Shown piece by piece: positions 15,751 through 20,260 of a stretch of DNA of 20,260 nt (positions are counted from its first letter, which is position 1; the number at the start of each line of letters is the position of its first letter). The notes under the pieces were generated by a model that ran no database searches, was not told the origin of the DNA, and was given only the letters and a program-made list of their open reading frames with translations. The DNA comes from a virus. A program made the position numbers and the translations under genes. The stretch spans positions 1 through 20,260 of the IMG/VR virus record IMGVR_UViG_3300017739_000162; one strand, written 5' to 3'.

Positions 15751-16533
15751 TTAGTCTGTAAAGAATGAATCAATAATTGATTTAGTTTTTTCGTTGAAAT
15801 TAGGATTATTTTCCACGTTTATCGCTTTAGCCTTCCTTATAGTTTTATCAGCTTTGGAGGCATTTGCGGGTTTAGACGATTGTTGTACAACCGAATTTCC
15901 AGAACTCCACATTTGGAATTCTATTTCTTGAGCAGTTTGAATAGCTTGATGAATTAATAATGGTAAATGGGTTCTAAATTTAGTTTCTTTTTGGCCACTA
16001 TAAAAATAGAATTTATTACTATCATCAAATAAACCTTCTTGGTTACGAATAGCTAAATATTCATTATGTGATATCTTAATACCAGCATCCTGAAGAAGAT
16101 AAATTGTACGATCATAGACTTTCATAGCAGGTACATGTTCATTAAACTTATATACCATACCTAAATTTTTAACATGCCAATCAGAATCATTTTTAGTAAA
16201 ATATTCATTATTCCAATCTCCTAACTTACCTAATTGACAAAATAAAGATACAAAATTTAGTTCTTCACCTGTGTAGGATTCAGCAGCCCCATGAAAATCA
16301 TATAATTTATGGAGTTGATTAGCAATTTTATTTACTCTTAATATATGATCAAGATAACCTCCAGGAAAGGCATTATTAAACCAATCCTTAGAAGATGCTG
16401 GTGCGAACATTATTCGTTCTTTAAGGCAATCAGAAAGAGTTTTTAGTTTTTCTAAACGTTTATCTTCAAAATTAGCTTCTAAAACCCCATTAAAAGTTTC
16501 AAAATTAATTTTAATTTGTTCTGCTCCGATCAT
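15751..16533 (-). CDS. Degenerate HD-domain-like protein
   Basis: This 260-residue protein keeps the outline of an HD-superfamily phosphohydrolase: GGYLDHILRV (H63) is followed by a long helical gap, then VSLFCQLGKLGDWNNEYF. In active HD enzymes the second motif is HD followed by h-G-K-h-G-D. Here C99-Q100 replace the His-Asp pair, while L101-G102-K103-L104-G105-D106 is retained. The later helix (LPLLIHQAIQTAQ, about 190-202) has an H195 but not the usual aspartate. So it is probably HD-like in fold but without the metal site, perhaps a binding or regulatory protein. The C-terminal 45 residues are Ser, Ala and Lys-rich and likely disordered. The start overlaps the previous stop by 4 bases (ATGA). 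An alternative is a catalytically active enzyme with a changed metal ligand. Confidence 0.7.
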   Translation of the reverse strand: MIGAEQIKINFETFNGVLEANFEDKRLEKLKTLSDCLKERIMFAPASSKDWFNNAFPGGYLDHILRVNKIANQLHKLYDFHGAAESYTGEELNFVSLFCQLGKLGDWNNEYFTKNDSDWHVKNLGMVYKFNEHVPAMKVYDRTIYLLQDAGIKISHNEYLAIRNQEGLFDDSNKFYFYSGQKETKFRTHLPLLIHQAIQTAQEIEFQMWSSGNSVVQQSSKPANASKADKTIRKAKAINVENNPNFNEKTKSIIDSFFTD

Positions 16534-16733
16534 AAATTACCTATTCTAGTATTTTGATCATCTGGTTCTATATTAATAATATTTTCCAGATTTTCATAAA
16601 GTTCCTTTAACCCATTATCCATAAAGTCTAAAGCTTCTCTATTTTGCCCTCTTTTTATAAGAGTATAAGCACGTGCTAAGCCTTGATTTAGTCTTTCTAA
16701 GGCTATATTCATTTGTCTTTGGTATCTTGCCAT
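16530..16733 (-). CDS. Small helical protein, unknown
   Basis: I choose ATG 16733 (MARYQRQMNIALERLNQGLA), giving 67 residues, because it lies past the upstream stop at 16765 and reads as a clean N-terminus. An in-frame ATG at 16778 would add METYKWVRILNKNFI but overlaps the previous gene. The protein is a basic helix followed by a second helix (FMDNGLKELYENLENII) and a short acidic tail. There are no motifs. It is coupled to the HD-like gene by an ATGA overlap. The function is unknown. Confidence 0.6.
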   Translation of the reverse strand: MARYQRQMNIALERLNQGLARAYTLIKRGQNREALDFMDNGLKELYENLENIINIEPDDQNTRIGNL

Positions 16734-16764
16734 GATAAAATTTTTATTTAATATACGAACCCAT

Positions 16765-17043
16765 TTATAGGTTTCCAAATTTTTTGTAATAGGAATTACA
16801 AGTTTTTAATCTTTTAGTTAAAGTTTTTTTATTATCCATATTAGGATGGTGAGCTAAAAAATCACTACTTAAAAGGTTTAGTGAACTAATAAACTCTAGT
16901 GTTTCACCTACATAATTAAGTTCATCCCTATTTTCAATAGGAATAGTATTTTTTAAATGAACTAATTTTTGGGTAATAGTTTTTTTCCACACATCGAACT
17001 GTGCGTCTGTATCTATACTATCGAAAAAACTGTTTAATGACAT
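16765..17043 (-). CDS. Small helical protein, unknown
   Basis: This 92-residue protein starts MSLNSFFDSIDTDAQFDVWK and continues as two or three predicted helices, with a basic C-terminus (KTLTKRLKTCNSYYKKFGNL). There is no membrane helix or catalytic motif. It is the first gene after the GC-rich gap at 17044-17126, so a promoter ahead of it could drive the genes down to the sigma factor. I do not recognise the family. Its coding sequence near 16995 shares an 11-base repeat with that gap. Confidence 0.6.
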   Translation of the reverse strand: MSLNSFFDSIDTDAQFDVWKKTITQKLVHLKNTIPIENRDELNYVGETLEFISSLNLLSSDFLAHHPNMDNKKTLTKRLKTCNSYYKKFGNL

Positions 17044-17066
17044 AATGCGAATATGCGAACTGTGCG
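16995..17066. repeat. Two direct copies of an 11-base repeat (CGAACTGTGCG), 61 bases apart
   Basis: CGAACTGTGCG occurs at 16995-17005 (inside the start of the small gene) and again at 17056-17066 (in the gap before that gene). Nearby, TGCGA occurs three times at close spacing (17046-17050, 17054-17058 and, with the next base changed, GTGCGAC at 17062-17068). The region is more GC-rich than its surroundings. It could be a protein-binding pair around the start codon, or a small local duplication. The repeat is seen directly; its function is not known. Confidence 0.5.
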
Positions 17067-17126
17067 ACTCAACCCCTTACCCCCCTACAGTAAGGGAAGA
17101 TACGATAAAAAGGATGAAAGACCAAA
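17044..17126 (-). promoter_or_regulatory. Intergenic gap with possible promoter/regulatory role
   Basis: This 83-base gap between the nuclease-like gene and the next small gene is the longest untranslated stretch in the window. It holds the GC-rich hairpin at 17074-17096 and one of the CGAACTGTGCG repeats. On the minus strand it contains TTTTTATCGTATCTTC, which could pass for a weak -10 region, but no convincing -35 or Bacteroidota TAnnTTTG box is visible. A regulatory role is inferred from gap size and base composition only. Confidence 0.35.
17074..17096 (-). other. Hairpin with 7-bp perfect stem in intergenic gap
   Basis: CCCTTAC (17074-17080) pairs perfectly with GTAAGGG (17090-17096) around a 9-base loop. 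Read on the minus strand, it is followed by GTTGAGTC and has no U-tract, so it is not a standard intrinsic terminator. It may be an RNA structure in the leader of the following gene, or an operator-like inverted repeat in DNA. Confidence 0.5.
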
Positions 17127-18215
17127 TTAAGGTTTGGAAACAGAAGGGTCTAATTGATAAACAAAAACATTATTAGTTCTTAATAAACCTTGATCTACTA
17201 ATCCATCTGCTTCTTCAGGTGTAAAAGATATATATTTCCCAAATCTATTTTCACTATTCCACCATATAAAATGATCTATATTTTTACTTGTAGAATAATG
17301 TTTAATTAAATTTTTAGTAAATGATTTTCTAAGTTTAATAGGATTATCTAATATATCCTCAGTAAAATATTTTTTAGCATCTCCTTTTGGATGAGCTTTT
17401 TCTTCAAAATCAATTACAGCATCTAATAGTTCTTTACTATCCATTTCCTCTTCATCTACCAAATTAGTAATAAGAGTTGTTAGTTTTTGATCGGATTTAT
17501 CATATTTTACAGCTAATTGCCCTAAAGCTGTGCGTTCAAACCCTTCAAATTTTCTATCTCTTCCCCCTAAACGAGCACTAGAACCTTTTACCTCTAATGA
17601 TTTTCCATTCCAATCTAAATCACCCGCACCTGCAGACGCCATTTTTACATCCTTAAACAACAATGCCATAGCTACCTCTCCTTTACCTACACCCCTTCCA
17701 CTTTCTTTCCCAGAAAAATTGAACATTTTAGTAAGAGTATCTCTAGATATTCCTGATTTTTCTTCAAAAAAATCTAAAAAATTACCCTCTTTACCAATTT
17801 CACTATATCCTGTTTTTTCAAAATCTATATATTTTTTTAGATCACCACTATTAGATAATAAATCAAATATAACTTGTGGTGCATTAGATGTATCTACAGT
17901 TTTATCAGTAACATTTGAATCAGTAGATACACCAAAGAATCCTTTTTCACCTGGTCTGTTAATAATAAATTTATAAATTTTATCAAGTGCCTTTTGGTCA
18001 TCTTTAATTTGATTTAAAATATCCGTGATATCTTTGATAGATATTTCTTTTTCCTCTTGTTCAACTATAATTTGTTCTTGTAATTGAGGTAAAATAATAT
18101 CCTGTTCTTTAAGAATAGTCTTAAGAATTTTAAGATCAGAGGGGCTATCCAAATCTGGATAGCCCTTCTTACATCTATATGTCCATTCGCTTAGTAAAGC
18201 GTCTATATTAACCAT
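17127..18215 (-). CDS. PD-(D/E)XK nuclease-like phage protein
   Basis: This 362-residue protein opens with LLSEWTYRCKKGYPDLDSPS (residues 7-26), which I recall as a recurring N-terminal motif in marine T4-like phages. Acidic and helical sequence follows (40-85). Residues 180-210 carry a PD-(D/E)XK-type active site: E180 (GKGEVAMALLF), then D199 (GAGDLDW), then E208-x-K210 (SLEVKGSS), with D to E spaced 8 residues apart. ARLGGRDRKF (214-223) adds basic, DNA-binding-like residues. The C-terminus (about 313-345) has IDHFIWWNSENRFGKYISF, a beta-sheet-like end. It could cut DNA as an endonuclease in host DNA breakdown, packaging or superinfection exclusion. The motif is seen directly; activity and target are inference. 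A 9-bp hairpin overlaps codons 17-24. Confidence 0.7.
   Translation of the reverse strand: MVNIDALLSEWTYRCKKGYPDLDSPSDLKILKTILKEQDIILPQLQEQIIVEQEEKEISIKDITDILNQIKDDQKALDKIYKFIINRPGEKGFFGVSTDSNVTDKTVDTSNAPQVIFDLLSNSGDLKKYIDFEKTGYSEIGKEGNFLDFFEEKSGISRDTLTKMFNFSGKESGRGVGKGEVAMALLFKDVKMASAGAGDLDWNGKSLEVKGSSARLGGRDRKFEGFERTALGQLAVKYDKSDQKLTTLITNLVDEEEMDSKELLDAVIDFEEKAHPKGDAKKYFTEDILDNPIKLRKSFTKNLIKHYSTSKNIDHFIWWNSENRFGKYISFTPEEADGLVDQGLLRTNNVFVYQLDPSVSKP
18142..18165 (-). other. Perfect 9-bp inverted repeat inside the nuclease-like gene
   Basis: GGGCTATCC (18142-18150) and GGATAGCCC (18157-18165) form a perfect stem with a 6-base loop. It lies about 50 bases after the start codon and overlaps codons for KGYPDLDSP. 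In this AT-rich window it is the strongest hairpin I noticed. It could slow translation or mark an RNA-processing site, or it could be a by-product of the conserved GYPDLDSP codons. There is no U-tract after it on the transcribed strand. Confidence 0.5.
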
Positions 18216-18226
18216 TAGATTAAATT

Positions 18227-18493
18227 TTATCTTTTTTCTACATAAACTAAAAAGGCCCCACTACATTCTACTCTAGCAATAGGTCCATCAATTGTAGTAC
18301 CACCAGGTACATCAATACTTGTAATAACAGAAGAGGCAGTAAATTGTGATTCAGGTTCTGTTAATGCCCCAAATTCTACTCTAGAAAGTGTTTGTGGTTC
18401 ACTACCAGAGCCTAATGCTAAAATTTTACCTATACTGCCAGTAATTTTCTGACCTACAGAACTTGAAATAGGAGCGTATACTATTCCAGACAT
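18227..18493 (-). CDS. Small beta-rich protein, putative virion component
   Basis: This 88-residue protein is rich in Ser, Gly, Thr and Val, with a beta-strand pattern throughout (GQKITGSIGKILALGSGS, then SRVEFGALTEPESQF and IARVECSGAFLVYVEKR). It has a compact single-domain look with no signal or membrane segment. It lies 1 base after the acidic protein's gene and 11 bases before the nuclease-like gene. It may be a capsid decoration, tail or neck component; I do not recognise a family. Confidence 0.6.
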   Translation of the reverse strand: MSGIVYAPISSSVGQKITGSIGKILALGSGSEPQTLSRVEFGALTEPESQFTASSVITSIDVPGGTTIDGPIARVECSGAFLVYVEKR

Positions 18494-18494
18494 A

Positions 18495-19085
18495 TTACTT
18501 TATATTAGCAAGTTTTTTAAAACGAGTTGTATTATCTGTAGATTCGTTAAGTCCACCCTTAATCTTTTCAGCGTTGTGGGCTACATCCTTTACATAATCA
18601 GCTCTATAATTGGGGTGATCCATATTTTCTTCTTGGCGTCCTCCCCCCTTTATACCGGCACCTGCGCCAGTACCACTAAGGAATTTAGCAATACCTTTAG
18701 CAGTACTTCCTGTATCCCTTATTGCATCTTTTAAACCTTGCATACCACCAGCTGCTTTAAAAGCTACACCTAAATTAGCAGCCATTACTGTACCTAAGGT
18801 AGCTAATTCAGAAGCGGTTATCATATCTTCATTAAGATCTACATTTTCTTCTAAATCTTCAGCTTCTTCTTCATCATCGACTTCTTCTTCCTCTTCTTTT
18901 TCCTCCTCTTCATCATCAACGATAGGCTTAAGCATGTTAAAAATTTGCTTTAAAGTACCTAAGGCTTCATCTTCTTTATCTTCAGGTTCATCAGTAGTAA
19001 CTTTTACTTCATCATCACCTTCTTCTTCACCAAGGTATGCTTCAAGCTCTTCCTTGATTAGTTTATTTAATTCTTCAATAGTCAT
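18495..19085 (-). CDS. Highly acidic protein with Gly/Ala-rich hydrophobic middle
   Basis: This 196-residue protein has three parts. The N-terminal helix is MTIEELNKLIKEELEAYLGE, like the 'I-EE' start helix of several phage proteins. An extreme acidic stretch covers about residues 18-86, including a near-continuous Asp/Glu run at 57-80. A Gly/Ala-rich, hydrophobic segment covers about 92-148 (LATLGTVMAANLGVAFKAAG, then SGTGAGAGIKGGG). The C-terminus ends TTRFKKLANIK. The acidic block could mimic DNA or act as a prohead-core or scaffold-like region; the Gly/Ala segment could insert into a membrane. Neither is established. It starts 1 base before the previous stop region with no Shine-Dalgarno. 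The gene is well supported and its function unknown. Confidence 0.65.
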   Translation of the reverse strand: MTIEELNKLIKEELEAYLGEEEGDDEVKVTTDEPEDKEDEALGTLKQIFNMLKPIVDDEEEEKEEEEEVDDEEEAEDLEENVDLNEDMITASELATLGTVMAANLGVAFKAAGGMQGLKDAIRDTGSTAKGIAKFLSGTGAGAGIKGGGRQEENMDHPNYRADYVKDVAHNAEKIKGGLNESTDNTTRFKKLANIK

Positions 19086-19086
19086 T

Positions 19087-19527
19087 TTATTTATTTTTAA
19101 AAATTTCTTTTAATATAGAACGAATTTCTGTTCTAACGGATTCTTTAAGTTGAATTTCAATTGCTTTATCAATTGTAAATTTTTCTTTAACTTCTTTCAT
19201 TGAATGGTCTCCCATTTCTTTTACAAAAGATTTAAAAGTAGGCTTTCTACCTTCTATTCTAGAAGTTACTGTTTCATAATGTTCCATCATAGAATAATAT
19301 GCGGGAACATCCTTTAAATTTTTTAATACAGTTTCAGTAGCTTTTTCTCTTTGTTCCTCATCAGACTCTCTTAAACCTGTTCCTAATTTAGCAAGTTCTG
19401 TATTCATTCCTTTTTTAAATTCATAAGGATTTACAGATTCAAAATCTAAATCTACAGAACCCCTAGCACCCTGAAGATTAACTTTTTTAGGGTTTCTTTT
19501 ATATCCGTAAAAATTATTATTAGCCAT
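19087..19527 (-). CDS. Conserved T4-like marine phage hypothetical protein
   Basis: This 146-residue protein starts MANNNFYGYKRNPKKVNLQG and contains VNPYEFKKGMNTELAKLG (about residues 32-49), then REKATETVLKNLKDVPAYYS (about 60-79) and EHYE. I recall this PYEF-GM-EL-LG plus EKATE-NLK combination from T4-like marine phages, where it is annotated without a function. The C-terminus is a charged helix (SVRTEIRSILKEIFKNK). It begins 39 bases after the nuclease gene's stop; a TATATATTTATA stretch lies 13 bases ahead of its ATG. No catalytic motif is seen. Confidence 0.65.
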   Translation of the reverse strand: MANNNFYGYKRNPKKVNLQGARGSVDLDFESVNPYEFKKGMNTELAKLGTGLRESDEEQREKATETVLKNLKDVPAYYSMMEHYETVTSRIEGRKPTFKSFVKEMGDHSMKEVKEKFTIDKAIEIQLKESVRTEIRSILKEIFKNK

Positions 19528-19540
19528 AGAATAGTTTTGT

Positions 19541-19552
19541 TATAAATATATA
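19541..19552 (-). promoter_or_regulatory. TATATATTTATA motif before the conserved hypothetical gene
   Basis: Minus-strand TATATATTTATA lies 13 bases before the ATG at 19527, in a 39-base gap that follows the nuclease-like gene. The position and sequence match the copy at 1386-1397, with 11-13 bases to the start in both cases. It is a candidate promoter -10 or A/T-rich enhancer; no -35 element is recognised. Confidence 0.35.
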
Positions 19553-19566
19553 AAAATTATAAAAAA

Positions 19567-19947
19567 TTAACGTTTTCCCCCCCAATATTCAACTCCGTGC
19601 CCTTCTTCTATTAATTGTTTATTAACATTAATTTTAGTAATACCCGTTTCTATAGATACTGGAGAAAGGGAATTTACTAAAACAGTAGCTAATGCTCTAC
19701 CATATTTTCCCACTCCAGAAACTTTTAAAATACATTTATTATCATTAAATTTTAAAATTTCTACTAATCTATCTTTTGCGGCTAAACCACGTTTTTTTTC
19801 TTCTAAATCTCTAGTTCGGGATTCCGGGGTATTAATACCCTCCATTCGGACTCTTATTTTTTTCCAAACATTAAATCCTAAATCAATAGTAACATCTATT
19901 GTGTCACCATCAACTACCCTATCTAATACAGCATTGTATTCGTACAT
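19567..19947 (-). CDS. Staphylococcal-nuclease-fold protein (thermonuclease-like)
   Basis: This 126-residue single-domain protein matches the SNase fold. VVDGDTIDV (about 11-19) gives the calcium-site aspartates D13 and D15; IRVRMEGINTPESR (31-44) supplies the arginine equivalent to Arg35 (R34) and the general base equivalent to Glu43 (E42). GKYGRALATVL (80-90) supplies the arginine equivalent to Arg87 (R84). The residue matching the SNase Asp40 ligand is N39, as in some phage and bacterial homologues. The three catalytic residues being present suggests an active DNA/RNA phosphodiesterase. No signal peptide is seen, so it would act in the cytoplasm or be delivered. It follows the small membrane protein with a 1-base overlap. 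Confidence 0.85.
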   Translation of the reverse strand: MYEYNAVLDRVVDGDTIDVTIDLGFNVWKKIRVRMEGINTPESRTRDLEEKKRGLAAKDRLVEILKFNDNKCILKVSGVGKYGRALATVLVNSLSPVSIETGITKINVNKQLIEEGHGVEYWGGKR

Positions 19948-20165
19948 TACTTAGCAAATTTTTCTAAACCTGCTATACCAAAGCTGCCTAGTGTTACAAA
20001 TACAAATGAATTATAAATAGCTTCATTAATTACTAAATCTTGACCAAAATAACCCGTTGCTAAATCTACCACAGCAAATAATACCATAATAGTAAATGCC
20101 GCAAATCCAACTACTGATTTTTCGTTAATGTCGTTTTCATCTTTAAAAATATCTTTAAGTGCCAT
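19947..20165 (-). CDS. Small two-helix membrane protein, holin-like candidate
   Basis: This 72-residue protein has two hydrophobic segments: VVGFAAFTIMVLFAVVDLA (about 18-36) and SFVFVTLGSFGIAGLEKF (about 53-70). A short polar loop (GYFGQDLVINEAI) separates them and both ends are charged. The length and two-helix hairpin fit small phage holins, but no family-specific motif is visible and other small membrane proteins look alike. It overlaps the nuclease-like gene by 1 base (TAATG), so translation is likely coupled. Lysis function is inference. Confidence 0.6.
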   Translation of the reverse strand: MALKDIFKDENDINEKSVVGFAAFTIMVLFAVVDLATGYFGQDLVINEAIYNSFVFVTLGSFGIAGLEKFAK

Positions 20166-20177
20166 AATTGTGTTGTT

Positions 20178-20260
20178 TTAAATTATTCTATAATTAAAAC
20201 CAACTGAAAAATCATGCCATGCACGATTCCAGTACTTATGGTATTTTCCTTCTGAGAAAA
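20178..20260 (-). CDS. C-terminal end of a gene running off the right edge
   Basis: The minus-strand frame with first full codon at 20258 reads FSEGKYHKYWNRAWHDFSVG then FNYRII and a TAA at 20180-20178. The aromatic-rich, beta-like ending is protein-like. The two other frames read into a stop or look less natural. It ends 12 bases before the start of the small membrane protein gene, in line with the compact operon. No family can be named from 26 residues; the alternating ending resembles a final beta strand. Confidence 0.5.
   Translation of the reverse strand, partial: FSEGKYHKYWNRAWHDFSVGFNYRII

Noticed and set aside
17074-17096. The 7-bp hairpin as an intrinsic terminator
   Set aside because: No U-tract follows in the minus-strand direction. 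Direct read-through to the next gene is likely.
18142-18165. The 9-bp hairpin as an intrinsic terminator
   Set aside because: It is inside a coding sequence near its start and lacks a U-tract on the transcribed strand; kept only as an RNA-structure observation.
19569-19590. Run of seven G's near the end of the SNase-like gene as a programmed frameshift
   Set aside because: A shift there would read only about seven more residues before a stop and would not connect to another frame of interest.
1-20260. tRNA genes, CRISPR arrays, insertion sequences and attachment sites
   Set aside because: I saw no cloverleaf-type, repeat-spacer or transposase/inverted-repeat pattern; coding genes fill nearly all of the window.

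Overview
This window looks like part of the virion and baseplate gene cluster of an AT-rich, T4-like contractile-tailed phage (Caudoviricetes, myovirus morphology). Every gene I can support lies on the minus strand, so transcription runs from the right edge to the left. Genes overlap by a few bases or sit a few bases apart. No tRNA, rRNA, CRISPR array, insertion sequence or integrase is visible. The firmest family calls are a gp55-like late sigma factor, a gp5-like baseplate hub protein, a gp25-like and a gp6-like baseplate wedge protein, and a staphylococcal-nuclease-fold enzyme.

Right to left, the layout is as follows. 20260-19567 holds the tail end of an unknown gene, a small two-helix membrane protein (holin-like) and a thermonuclease-like protein. 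19527-17127 holds four proteins: a conserved phage-type hypothetical, a very acidic protein with a Gly/Ala-rich middle, a small beta-rich protein, and a protein with a PD-(D/E)XK nuclease signature. An unusually GC-rich gap follows at 17044-17126. 17043-14790 is a group of small regulatory or accessory genes: two small unknowns, a degenerate HD-fold protein, a membrane-anchored coiled-coil protein and the gp55-like sigma factor. 14797-1 is the baseplate and tail-tip block: a small helical protein, a gp5-like hub carrying a C-terminal zinc amidase domain, a small beta-rich protein, coiled-coil proteins, gp25-like, gp6-like, a DNRLRE-like beta protein, an unknown, a 1117-residue gp7-like wedge candidate with a LamG-like insert, and three further structural-type proteins. 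The last of these runs off the left edge.

Functionally, gp25-, gp6- and gp7-like proteins would form the wedge, and the hub protein would form the central spike with a cell-wall-cutting domain. The gp55-like factor would switch on these late genes.

Start codons almost all lack a Shine-Dalgarno sequence and are instead preceded by A/T-rich stretches. That is typical of Bacteroidota and their phages, so I infer a marine or aquatic flavobacterial host. A bare low-GC bias could contribute to this, and the host cannot be proved from the window.
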